A stretch of 8,010 nucleotides of DNA from DATFAS01 sp035254305 (GCA_035254305.1 DATFAS010000023.1:1-8010); one strand, 5' to 3'; numbered from the stretch's first letter, positions 1 to 6,360 are shown. The notes: generated by a model from the letters alone, not told the origin. Translations and numbers: made by a program.

Positions 1-13
1 ATTTCTTCAAATT

Positions 14-19
14 TATAAT
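14..19 (+). promoter_or_regulatory. Possible -10 element for the sqr-like gene
   Basis: TATAAT lies 58 bases before the chosen start codon, which would put transcription initiation near base 26 and leave a leader of about 45 bases. The matching -35 element would fall before base 1, so it cannot be checked. A second TATAAT at 46-51 is too close to the ribosome binding site to be the better choice. Confidence 0.3.
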
Positions 20-32
20 AACATTAATACAC

Positions 33-48
33 ATACCACTATATGTAT
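33..48. promoter_or_regulatory. Imperfect dyad, possible operator upstream of sqr-like gene
   Basis: The sequence reads ATACC, six bases, TGTAT, an inverted repeat with one mismatch between arms. It lies between the putative -10 and the ribosome binding site, where a repressor would block transcription. A persulfide-sensing CsoR-family repressor (CstR) controls sqr in some Firmicutes and binds an ATACC...GGTAT-like dyad. The resemblance here is partial because the C/G tract is short, so this is a weak inference. Confidence 0.2.
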
Positions 49-57
49 AATTTCTTT

Positions 58-65
58 GGAGGTGA
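58..65 (+). promoter_or_regulatory. Ribosome binding site fixing the sqr-like start
   Basis: GGAGGTGA is a near-perfect Shine-Dalgarno sequence seven bases before the ATG at 73. An in-frame ATG at 43 lies upstream of this site and would add ten residues before the FAD-binding strand. The ATG at 73 is therefore the real start. Confidence 0.85.
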
Positions 66-72
66 ATACCTT

Positions 73-1494
73 ATGGCTGTAGTAGTTGTTTTAGGGGCTG
101 GGTTTGCGGGGCAAACGGCTACATTATACTTAAAGAAATTACTAGGTAGTGAACACCAAATAAAGGTCATTAATCCATGGCCAAGATTTACGTATATCCC
201 TTCACTGGTATGGGTAGGCATCGGGAGAATGAATCCTGAAAAAACGATGTTTGTTTTAGAGCCGGTCTACAAAAAATTAGGAATCGAATTTATTCAAGCT
301 TGGGCAAGGGAGGTACATCCAGATGATCAATATGTCCTTACAGAGGATAAGAGTGGGGTGGTAAATAAGATTACCTATGATTATTTAATCAATGCAACAG
401 GGCCTCATCTTAATTTTGAAGGTACGAAGGGATTAGGTCCTGATCACCAAACTACCCATTCGATATGTAATATTCATCATGCTAAATTAGCTCGAGATGC
501 CTATTTAGAAGCCATCCAGAGAATGGAAAGAGGGGAAAAACAGAAAATTTTAATCGGAACCGGACACGGTATGTCAACCTGCCAAGGTGCTGCCTTAGAA
601 TACATTACAAATATTCACCATGATCTTGTTCGAAGAAAACTTCGTGATCGTGCCCAAATTATGTGGATATCCAATGAACCAAAACTCGGAGACCTCGGTG
701 TTGGTGGGATTTATGCGAAAAAGTATGGATATATTATGGATTCTGAAGCATTCATTAAATCACTTTTTGCTGAAAATGAAATTTATTATCAGGTACAAAC
801 AGCAGTGAAGGAAGTAAGTGTAGGCCAGGTACATTGGGAGAATTACCTTGGAAACCAAGGAGAAACCAATTATGACTATGGAATGCTCATTCCACAATTT
901 ACTGGAACAAAAATCAAATATATAGATAAAAATGGCCAAGATATTACCTCAAGATTAACAAATCCTGGTGGATTTATGCTGGTTGACGGAAATTACGGCA
1001 AAAAGTGGGATGAACTCACAGCACAAGACTGGCCCTCTACCTATCAATCCCCCTTTTATAGAAATTTATTTGCCGCTGGTATTGCCTTTGCACCTCCTGG
1101 AACGATCTCCAAGCCTTTTGTCAATGAAAATGGTACAAATATTACAGCAACTCCTCCACGTACAGGAATGGTTTCTGGCATTATTGGCAAAATTGTCGCC
1201 AAAAATGTTGTTGATTTAATTCATGGAACGGAACTAAAACATCGAGAATCCATGGCTGAAATGCCAGGTGCCTGTATTGCGTCAATAAACAAATCAATAT
1301 TCAATGGCTCAGCAGCATCCATACTTATGTATCCGGTTACACCAGACTTTATCCGTTATCCTGATTACGGCCGGGATCTAAAGGTAAATGATATGGAAAT
1401 TGGATTGGCTGGGGCTTGGATTAAACGAGTTTTGCACTCATTGTTCCTCTATAAGATGAAGGGAAATTTGGGTTGGAGTTTCATTCCAGAATAA
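73..1494 (+). CDS. sqr: Sulfide:quinone oxidoreductase-like FAD protein
   Basis: This 473-residue flavoprotein of the two-dinucleotide-binding-domain family probably oxidises sulfide to polysulfide or sulfur at the membrane surface and passes electrons to quinone. The N-terminus is a Rossmann strand with GAGFAG at residues 8-13, and an ATG motif lies at 108-110. Three cysteines match the conserved SQR positions: C132 in SICNIHHA, C170 in GMSTCQGAALEY and C401 in GACIAS. PRTG at 362-365 starts the usual C-terminal FAD/quinone region. The last 25 residues, with LHSLFLYKMKGNLGW, form an amphipathic tail typical of the membrane-anchoring end. There is no signal peptide, as expected for a protein on the cytoplasmic face. 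The start at 73 is set by GGAGGTGA at 58-65. The gene is convergent with the nos operon and ends before a small disrupted ORF. Substrate is inferred from family; a related NADH-dehydrogenase-like or flavocytochrome c-like role is less likely given the three cysteines. Confidence 0.85.
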   Translation: MAVVVVLGAGFAGQTATLYLKKLLGSEHQIKVINPWPRFTYIPSLVWVGIGRMNPEKTMFVLEPVYKKLGIEFIQAWAREVHPDDQYVLTEDKSGVVNKITYDYLINATGPHLNFEGTKGLGPDHQTTHSICNIHHAKLARDAYLEAIQRMERGEKQKILIGTGHGMSTCQGAALEYITNIHHDLVRRKLRDRAQIMWISNEPKLGDLGVGGIYAKKYGYIMDSEAFIKSLFAENEIYYQVQTAVKEVSVGQVHWENYLGNQGETNYDYGMLIPQFTGTKIKYIDKNGQDITSRLTNPGGFMLVDGNYGKKWDELTAQDWPSTYQSPFYRNLFAAGIAFAPPGTISKPFVNENGTNITATPPRTGMVSGIIGKIVAKNVVDLIHGTELKHRESMAEMPGACIASINKSIFNGSAASILMYPVTPDFIRYPDYGRDLKVNDMEIGLAGAWIKRVLHSLFLYKMKGNLGWSFIPE

Positions 1495-1515
1495 GAGGAT
1501 AGGAGAATAAAAACC

Positions 1516-1670
1516 ATGCAATTAACACGAGAAATGAAACCGACGAGAAGAACAATATTTATGCGCCGTTGTATAATCCTTCAATTTTTCCGTTTTATAA
1601 TATTGAACATCAAAATATTAAAGGTAGCACTATTCCCACCGCATTCACCTGTTACCACTGGTCAAATTAG
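1516..1670 (+). pseudogene. Small ORF with apparent frameshift, unknown function
   Basis: An ATG at 1516 follows AGGAG at 1501-1505, 22 bases after the sqr-like stop, so a second gene in the same transcript is expected. The frame opened by this ATG gives MQLTREMKPTRR and then an isoleucine-rich, low-quality protein ending at 1701. The frame in phase with base 1542 instead reads as a normal protein (DEKNNIYAPLYNPSIFPFYN, then a stretch ending TAFTCYHWSN) and stops at 1668-1670, but it has no start codon of its own. Joining the two near base 1540 would give about 51 residues starting MQLTREMK. I do not recognise the family. It could be a degraded gene, a sequencing error, or an intact 61-residue protein in the ATG frame. 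Confidence 0.4.
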
Positions 1671-1710
1671 TGATGATAAAAGACGTGAAGTTTCCCATTA
1701 GACCTAAACC

Positions 1711-1744
1711 GAGGGTATCTCCCATTCTAGATACCCTCTTGTTT
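1711..1744 (+). terminator. Rho-independent terminator of the sqr-like unit
   Basis: A perfect 10-bp stem (GAGGGTATCT at 1711-1720 with AGATACCCTC at 1729-1738) encloses an 8-base loop and is followed by TTGTTT. It ends the plus-strand transcript carrying the sqr-like gene and the small ORF. The T-run is present only on the plus-strand side, which gives the direction. Confidence 0.85.
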
Positions 1745-1765
1745 AATGGTCAACTCAGATACCTT

Positions 1766-1812
1766 AAGAAATCAAAGGAGCACCCGATAGAAAGATATCA
1801 AAGTGCTCTTTA
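1766..1812 (-). terminator. Probable terminator of the nos operon
   Basis: Read on the minus strand, GAGCAC-TT-(T bulge)-GATA pairs with TATC-GG-GTGCTC across a six-base loop (arms at 1808-1797 and 1790-1778, with two G-T wobbles). A T-rich tail, CTTTGATTTCTT, follows. It lies about 30 bases after the stop of the last lipoprotein gene. The tail is weaker than in the facing plus-strand terminator. Since TTTAT follows the stem on the plus strand, it may also stop plus-strand read-through. Confidence 0.65.
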
Positions 1813-1841
1813 TCAACATGCATTTTTCCTGATTCGCTGTC

Positions 1842-2513
1842 TTATTTATTGTTATTAATTTTCACTTTTAAGCTTGAAATTTGTGATTGTAGAAGTTCCT
1901 CATAATTCTTCTGTGTCTGGAATTCAATTTCTTTATCTGGCTGATTTGGATTTTCTTTTTTAGCCTTTTCCTTCATATCATTTTGAACTTTCTTAACTAA
2001 TGAGATGAGCTCATATTGTTCCTTTTCCTTCGCCCAGAACTTATCTGCTCCATATTTATCAATGATTACCTTAGCCTGTGCATATCCATCATAGGTTTTC
2101 TTTACATCATCTAAATCCTTCTGCACAGCAGCTTGATCCACCGAATATCCTTTTTCCTTGGCTAACAGAGACATAGCTTGTAACCGAATAGCTTGTGTTA
2201 ATAGCGTATTCTTATCGTTATTTTGCTTTTCTAGATTTTTCACTTGTTCATCGGCGACAGAGACTTTGTTTTGCTTTTGCCCCTCTTCTTTTAAAATTTC
2301 CATCTGTATTTGATTAAGTAACTTATAGAATTCCAAATCCTGATCTGTGATATCTTTATCTCCAACCGTTGCTACAACCGTAGAGGAATTAGCTGTTGTA
2401 GCACTTACAGCAGCACCCGTTGTATTACTTGTTGTGGCCTTTGGTGTACTTGAACAACCGAACGTCAAGAGCAATAGGCCAGTAATCAATGACCCACGAA
2501 TAATTTTTTTCAT
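1842..2513 (-). CDS. SurA/PrsA N-terminal-like lipoprotein without PPIase domain
   Basis: This 223-residue lipoprotein has a short signal peptide and lipobox LTFGC, with lipidated cysteine C20, so it should be anchored on the outer face of the membrane. A Ser/Thr/Ala-rich linker (residues 21-48) leads to VATVGDKDITDQDLEFYKLL at 47-66, which resembles the opening of the SurA/PrsA chaperone N-domain. The rest is a charged, helical, lysine- and glutamine-rich region. No parvulin-type peptidyl-prolyl isomerase domain is present, and the length leaves no room for one, so a holdase or docking role is more likely than isomerase activity. The start ATG lies 2 bases after the stop of the YtkA-like gene, with AAGGGG ten bases upstream (2524-2529). 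As the last gene of the nos operon it may help fold or deliver exported NosZ or NosD. That role is inferred from position, and the family call rests on the N-terminal motif and overall shape. Confidence 0.7.
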   Translation of the reverse strand: MKKIIRGSLITGLLLLTFGCSSTPKATTSNTTGAAVSATTANSSTVVATVGDKDITDQDLEFYKLLNQIQMEILKEEGQKQNKVSVADEQVKNLEKQNNDKNTLLTQAIRLQAMSLLAKEKGYSVDQAAVQKDLDDVKKTYDGYAQAKVIIDKYGADKFWAKEKEQYELISLVKKVQNDMKEKAKKENPNQPDKEIEFQTQKNYEELLQSQISSLKVKINNNK

Positions 2514-2515
2514 AT

Positions 2516-2881
2516 TTACTGTACCCCTTCTGTTTTGAATTCATAGGAAATCTCTTTTTTCTTGCCTTCCTTATTCATCTCAACGTTTGCTACCCATTCA
2601 CCTTCCATGGGAAGCTTAACCATTCCGGTATATACTCCCTTTTCCTGCTCTTTTAATGTGACCTGTTCATTTCCGTGATCCATTCTTTTCATTTCAAGCA
2701 TTGTTTTTATTTCAAGACCACTCACTGGTTGTCCATTTTCCTTTACACTTACTTTGATAGGTGTACTATCACCAATTTTAACCCTTGAAGGGATATCTAC
2801 CTGTGCCTCCCAATTGACCGAAGAACAGCCCACAATACTAAGTATCGTAATTACAACCGCAATAAGGGAAATCTGTTTCAC
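2516..2881 (-). CDS. YtkA-like domain lipoprotein
   Basis: This 121-residue lipoprotein has a hydrophobic signal peptide and lipobox SIVGC with lipidated C19. The remainder looks like one small immunoglobulin-like beta domain of the YtkA/FixH type: strands at VKIGDSTPIKVSVKENGQPV (35-54), a GVYTGMVKLPMEGEWVANVEM stretch (82-102), and a typical ending KKEISYEFKTEG. MLEMKRMDHG at 61-70 places M61, M64, M67 and H69 close together, with more methionines at 87, 92 and 102. Such spacing could bind Cu(I), but this is inference. The start is GTG at 2881, overlapping the nosF stop by 4 nt (GTGA), with GGGAGGGAGA at 2887-2896 as ribosome binding site. NosL, the usual copper-delivery lipoprotein of nos clusters, is not in the window, and this protein sits where nosL often lies. 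It has no sequence likeness to NosL that I can see. Confidence 0.7.
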   Translation of the reverse strand: MKQISLIAVVITILSIVGCSSVNWEAQVDIPSRVKIGDSTPIKVSVKENGQPVSGLEIKTMLEMKRMDHGNEQVTLKEQEKGVYTGMVKLPMEGEWVANVEMNKEGKKKEISYEFKTEGVQ

Positions 2882-3549
2882 GCTAATCTCCCTCCCAATA
2901 AATGCTGTTCAGTAAACTCATTGACTTTATACTTTGTCATTCTTCCCTCTTCCAAAAAAGCAACATGTGAACAAATTTGTTTTATTTCCTCCATATGGTG
3001 GGAAGAGAATAAAACGGTTTTATTAGATAATGAATTTAATATAGAAAGGATCTCAATTCGTCCGAGGGGATCAAGACCACTTGTAGGCTCATCAAGAATT
3101 AAAATCTCAGTATCGTAATAGAGCATGATCGCTAAACCAAGACGCTGAAGCATTCCTTTTGAAAAATTTTTGACCTGCTCATCTTTACTCTCCCATAAAC
3201 GAACATTCATTAGATGTTTGATCATTTCTTCCTCATTTGGAGCATCTCCTGTGGCAGACGCAAAGAAAAAGAGGTTCTCCCAACAGGTCATATGAGGATA
3301 CAATTGGAACTTCTCTGGTAAGTAGGAAACGATACCTTTCCATTTCTCCGACCGATTATCAAATCCAGCTAATCGTATACTTCCTTGTTTGTATGGAATT
3401 AGCCCTAAAATAGAGTGAATAAGGGTTGATTTCCCCGATCCATTGCGCCCAACCAAGGCACAAATTTCGTTTTTTTCAATAACCAAATGAATGTTATCTA
3501 ACACTTTCCGTTGTCTAAATTGTTGGGATAAACCGATTATCTCTATCAT
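2878..3549 (-). CDS. nosF: NosF, ABC transporter ATPase for N2O reductase maturation
   Basis: This 223-residue cytoplasmic ATPase powers the NosDFY complex required to mature the CuZ site of NosZ. Walker A is GRNGSGKS (34-41). The Q-loop region reads YLPEKFQLYP with the Leu-Pro-Glu common in NosF. The signature is FSKGMLQRLGL (129-139), the NosF variant of LSGGQ. Walker B is EILILDEP (148-155), the D-loop SGLD (157-160), and the switch histidine lies in SSHH (182-185). No step of the ATPase cycle appears damaged. The frame is open upstream to 3648, but that extra part is nosY coding sequence. The ATG at 3549 has AAGGGGG seven bases before it (3557-3563) and overlaps the nosY stop as ATGA, so it is the start. 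Its own stop overlaps the next gene by 4 nt. Generic ABC-2 exporter ATPases look similar, but neighbours NosD and NosY settle the assignment. Confidence 0.95.
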   Translation of the reverse strand: MIEIIGLSQQFRQRKVLDNIHLVIEKNEICALVGRNGSGKSTLIHSILGLIPYKQGSIRLAGFDNRSEKWKGIVSYLPEKFQLYPHMTCWENLFFFASATGDAPNEEEMIKHLMNVRLWESKDEQVKNFSKGMLQRLGLAIMLYYDTEILILDEPTSGLDPLGRIEILSILNSLSNKTVLFSSHHMEEIKQICSHVAFLEEGRMTKYKVNEFTEQHLLGGRLA

Positions 3550-4343
3550 GATCTTTCCCCCTTGGAATGAAACCAAATTCCGAGTTCCATTGCTACTACA
3601 ATCCAAAGGATTAAATCCATTCCTACGAAGTAGGAAGGCTTTAACCACACCATTTTCTCCATCAATCGAGATAGATGATCCAATGGAAATAATCCTAAAC
3701 TTGTTTCAAGGTAAAAGTGCAAAGTATGCAATGGGTCAAGAAAATAGAACGTTGAGAACAATCTCACATTACTTTGACTAATAGAAGGTAACACATATAG
3801 AAACGCCAAATCTATCATAAACAGTAATAAAAACCAAGCGAAAATATTAGCTCCAATTAACTGCATCCGTGTCTTACAAACACTGCCTAAAAACACACCA
3901 ATTTGGTTAAAAATAACGAGCAACACTAATGAGGTAAGCAAAAAGGCTAAGAAAGCCGCTCCATCAAATTTAAGAAAAACCTTTGCAAACAACATGAATA
4001 TAAAATACCAGCCAATAAATAAAGCGGCAGTTACACCTTGAATAGCAAAAGCCTTTTTATACAGAAACTTACGATAAGATTCCTTTTTGGTTAGAAGAAT
4101 AAGTAGTGTCTTCTGTTCCTTCTCTTGCATCACCGCAAATGAACAAATATAAAGACTTAGTAATGGTAGAATAAACACATTCATATCATAGAGTGAGAGC
4201 AAAAAGACTTGAAAACCCTGCGCCCTAGGAAGAGACAAAGATTCTATTAGAATAAAAATAGAACTTAGAACGACCATACTTAAAGAAAGCCACATTCCCT
4301 TTGCCCTTGACTGTTCTTTCCATTCTTTCCATAAATACATCAT
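3546..4343 (-). CDS. nosY: NosY, ABC-2 type permease of the NosDFY complex
   Basis: This 265-residue integral membrane protein has about six hydrophobic segments (near 18-35, 53-71, 99-121, 129-154, 163-185 and 241-258). In the NosDFY complex a NosY dimer couples NosF ATP hydrolysis to extracytoplasmic NosD. The first cytoplasmic loop carries QEKEQKTLLILL (73-84), the ABC-2 permease coupling-helix region, where the family usually has E-x-E-x-G-T; here lysine replaces the glycine. The frame is open to 4415, but the upstream 24 residues lie in nosD coding sequence. ATG at 4343 gives an ATGA overlap with the nosD stop; the adjacent ATG at 4340 is an equally possible start one residue shorter. 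The purine-rich GGAGGAAGAGAAGGG just before it acts as ribosome binding site. The gene stop overlaps nosF by 4 nt. The family is poorly conserved in sequence, so the name depends partly on context. Confidence 0.9.
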   Translation of the reverse strand: MMYLWKEWKEQSRAKGMWLSLSMVVLSSIFILIESLSLPRAQGFQVFLLSLYDMNVFILPLLSLYICSFAVMQEKEQKTLLILLTKKESYRKFLYKKAFAIQGVTAALFIGWYFIFMLFAKVFLKFDGAAFLAFLLTSLVLLVIFNQIGVFLGSVCKTRMQLIGANIFAWFLLLFMIDLAFLYVLPSISQSNVRLFSTFYFLDPLHTLHFYLETSLGLFPLDHLSRLMEKMVWLKPSYFVGMDLILWIVVAMELGIWFHSKGERS

Positions 4344-5656
4344 GCCCTTCTCTTCCTCCTTCGCAGGATGAACCAGCCAATCCCCATCCCTATAATCAGA
4401 ACCGAAATATACCATCCAGAATTACTTATAGGCTTTTGTTTTTCCATTAATGGGAATGGATCAGTAAACATCACATCTTGTTGTCCTAAAAACTGTTGTA
4501 TTTTTTCATAAATTGATATCGCAGGACTAGTCAAAAAGAGATAGATTAACTCATTATTTTGAATAAGCTTTGGTATAGAAGATTTGAATTCAAGAGGAGT
4601 ATCTCCAACACCATCCTGATCAAGGTCAAGTAGAGGGAATTCATTCCCCCATTCATTTCCTTTCCCATCTTCACTCCACCTGTTTGTTTCTCCTACCCCT
4701 ACTGTAATAAAGGGGATCGTATTTTTGGTAAACGTATTTTGAGAAAAGGTTTGATAAGTAGCACTTGACCAAAGCTCTATTCCAATACGGTTATGGACGA
4801 ATTCATTACCAGCAACATGGCTTTCGACGGAGTCATCTGCATAAATTCCCCTTAGATTCTCAAAGAAGTAGTTATTTTCTATCTTCACACTTTGTGCGGA
4901 TTTCAGTAAGATTCCAAATGCTTGGGAACCATCATGAAAAAGAAATTGATTTCCACTAAGAACGATGTCCTTAGAAGTCATGATCGCTGCGCCACCATTA
5001 TTATTGTGAAATATGTTTTGATCAAACGTATTTCGATCCGAATACATATAATGCAATCCGTATCTTGTCTTACTAATTTCATTTTTCTGAGTTATATTGC
5101 CTTCTGAATAATCGAAGGCAATTCCATCACGAGTGTGAGCAATAATATTTCCAACGATCTTATTATTGTTAGCATGGATGATCTGTATCCCGTTCCCTTG
5201 GCTAGCAACAATCTTGTCCCCCATACCTTCAATGGTCACATGGTTGACCTCATTGTTATCTGCATTTTTCAAGTAGACACCATGATAAACGTCGGACACA
5301 TGTAGGTCTTTAATTAAGGTGTGGCTAGCCGTCACCTTCACTCCCGAGAATTCCTCCTGAGAACTCATGCTAAGACCGCCATGTTTGACGGCCAAATTCT
5401 CCAGTGTAACATGAGGAGCGGTAATGGAAATGACATTGCCCGTCCCATCTCCTTCAATTACTGTTTGCCCGGACCCCTTTATCGTGATCGGTTTATCAAT
5501 GACTATATTGCCCTGAAAGACTCCATTCGGCAAAATAAGGACATCATTCTCCTTGGCCTGTCTAATCATATCTTGTAACTGCTCTTGTGCCCCGGCAGAT
5601 GGACACCACAACGAAACAAGTGCTGTCCCCAACAGTAATCCTAGAAGGCGTTTCAT
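4340..5656 (-). CDS. nosD: NosD, extracytoplasmic beta-helix maturation protein
   Basis: This 438-residue exported protein of the CASH/parallel beta-helix family is the outward-facing part of NosDFY, needed to assemble the CuZ site of NosZ. A Sec signal peptide covers about residues 1-23 (MKRLLGLLLGTALVSLW, cleavage near AGA-Q). Repeating beta-helix rungs run from about 38 to 318, rich in N-N-x-I/F and G-I patterns. The family hallmark RYGLHYMYSDRN is at 198-209. A GNEWGN...DLDQDGVGDTP segment (333-354) matches the usual NosD C-terminal Asp-rich loop. Unlike many proteobacterial NosD proteins, it ends in a hydrophobic helix (about 414-431) followed by RRRKRRA, so it is anchored in the membrane with a positive cytoplasmic tail. 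The ATG at 5656 overlaps the upstream stop (ATGA), with AAAGG seven bases before it. Its stop overlaps nosY by 4 nt. Confidence 0.95.
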   Translation of the reverse strand: MKRLLGLLLGTALVSLWCPSAGAQEQLQDMIRQAKENDVLILPNGVFQGNIVIDKPITIKGSGQTVIEGDGTGNVISITAPHVTLENLAVKHGGLSMSSQEEFSGVKVTASHTLIKDLHVSDVYHGVYLKNADNNEVNHVTIEGMGDKIVASQGNGIQIIHANNNKIVGNIIAHTRDGIAFDYSEGNITQKNEISKTRYGLHYMYSDRNTFDQNIFHNNNGGAAIMTSKDIVLSGNQFLFHDGSQAFGILLKSAQSVKIENNYFFENLRGIYADDSVESHVAGNEFVHNRIGIELWSSATYQTFSQNTFTKNTIPFITVGVGETNRWSEDGKGNEWGNEFPLLDLDQDGVGDTPLEFKSSIPKLIQNNELIYLFLTSPAISIYEKIQQFLGQQDVMFTDPFPLMEKQKPISNSGWYISVLIIGMGIGWFILRRRKRRA

Positions 5657-6231
5657 GCCTGTGCCTTTACCTTTCTCTCATTCCAAATAACCAAGACTAG
5701 CAAAACAAATACAACGCCAAGGAGTATCGATCCGTAAGAAAAATAACTATGCGTAATAAAGTTTGCTATTTTATTATCACCATACACTGGTGGCGCAAAT
5801 GGTTTCACTTTAATTGGGGCATGTGGATCTAGTTCAGACCCTAACATTTTCAGGCGGCTCGCAATATCAAAAATCCCCGCAGCACCACCAACCATAAACA
5901 AACCCGCTAAAACATAAAGGTAAATCCGGCTTTTCAAGAAGGACCCAATAATAAGAAGAACTGCAAATCCACCAATTAGATATGGCAAAAGTCCTAATTC
6001 TGGAAAGGCACCCATATTAATATCCTTCATCCCAATATAATGGTTTAAGCCATTAATAATATCAATTTTCCCTTCCACCTTGTAAGGGTAAACAATGACA
6101 CCAAGCCCCTCCGGATATTGTGGTGCAAAAAAGTCCATTCCCCACCAAGGCATATAGATGGAAGCTATTAATCCTATTCCTCCTAGCCATAGGAGAACCG
6201 TTGAAGTGAGGCTCCATTTTTTTTCTGGCAT
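5653..6231 (-). CDS. nosB: NosB-like membrane protein of clade II nos clusters
   Basis: This 192-residue integral membrane protein has four likely transmembrane helices (about 11-27, 82-97, 102-120 and 166-183). The long loop between the first two holds MPWWGMDFFAPQYPEGL (27-43), YPYKVEG (48-54) and NHYIGM (63-68). A second external loop is proline-rich (136-150). These motifs are what I associate with the membrane protein that follows nosZ in clade II clusters, usually called NosB. Its biochemical role is not established; a link to NosZ maturation or electron supply is inferred from constant linkage. The ATG at 6231 is preceded by AAAGGGG nine to ten bases upstream and by GGAG immediately before it. 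The gene is 129 bases downstream of nosZ and overlaps nosD by 4 nt (ATGA). The symbol is less certain than for nosDFY. Confidence 0.75.
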   Translation of the reverse strand: MPEKKWSLTSTVLLWLGGIGLIASIYMPWWGMDFFAPQYPEGLGVIVYPYKVEGKIDIINGLNHYIGMKDINMGAFPELGLLPYLIGGFAVLLIIGSFLKSRIYLYVLAGLFMVGGAAGIFDIASRLKMLGSELDPHAPIKVKPFAPPVYGDNKIANFITHSYFSYGSILLGVVFVLLVLVIWNERKVKAQA

Positions 6232-6305
6232 ACTCCGTCATCCCCTTTAACGTTATTAAATATATCAAGCTGCTAATCACAGCCTCTTTTTCACCGTCAT
6301 ATTAC

Positions 6306-6345
6306 AAAGAGGAAAGGGCATCATAAGATACCCTTCACACTCTTT
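6306..6345 (-). promoter_or_regulatory. Hairpin in the nosZ-nosB gap
   Basis: Read on the minus strand, 15 bases after the nosZ stop, AAGGGTATC (6335-6327) pairs fully, with one G-T, to GATGCCCTT (6322-6314) around a TTAT loop. An outer AAAGAG/CTCTTT stem (6345-6340 with 6311-6306) extends it beyond a small internal loop. No T-run follows, so it is not a classic terminator. It could protect the nosZ 3' end after processing or let only part of the transcripts continue. A smaller GCTG/CAGC hairpin lies downstream at 6269-6283. No convincing promoter for nosB was found in this gap. Confidence 0.55.
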
Positions 6346-6360
6346 TCATTGCTTAAGAGT

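Noticed and set aside
46..51. Second TATAAT as -10 element
   Set aside because: Transcription would begin at about the ribosome binding site, leaving almost no leader, and no good -35 lies 17 bases upstream.
43..72. Ten-residue N-terminal extension of the sqr-like protein from the ATG at 43
   Set aside because: The strong ribosome binding site lies inside this extension and points to the ATG at 73, where the FAD-binding strand begins as usual.
1670..1858. Open frame of 62 codons across the convergent intergenic region
   Set aside because: It runs through both terminator hairpins and the end of the opposite-strand lipoprotein gene, and has no convincing ribosome binding site.
3550..3648. Longer N-terminus for NosF
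   Set aside because: The extra part is out-of-frame nosY coding sequence, and the ATG at 3549 has a good ribosome binding site and begins the normal ABC domain.
4344..4415. 24-residue N-terminal extension of NosY
   Set aside because: It overlaps the nosD coding end deeply, is hydrophilic and unlike the family, while the ATG at 4343 fits the 4-nt overlap pattern of the operon.
6062..6280. Minus-strand 72-codon frame overlapping the nosB start
   Set aside because: It is a shadow of the nosB-like gene in another frame, and its product resembles no protein I know.
6232..6360. Promoter or FNR-type site in the nosZ-nosB gap
   Set aside because: TTGATA occurs but has no suitable -10 at the right distance, and no TGTGA-n6-TCACA palindrome is present.
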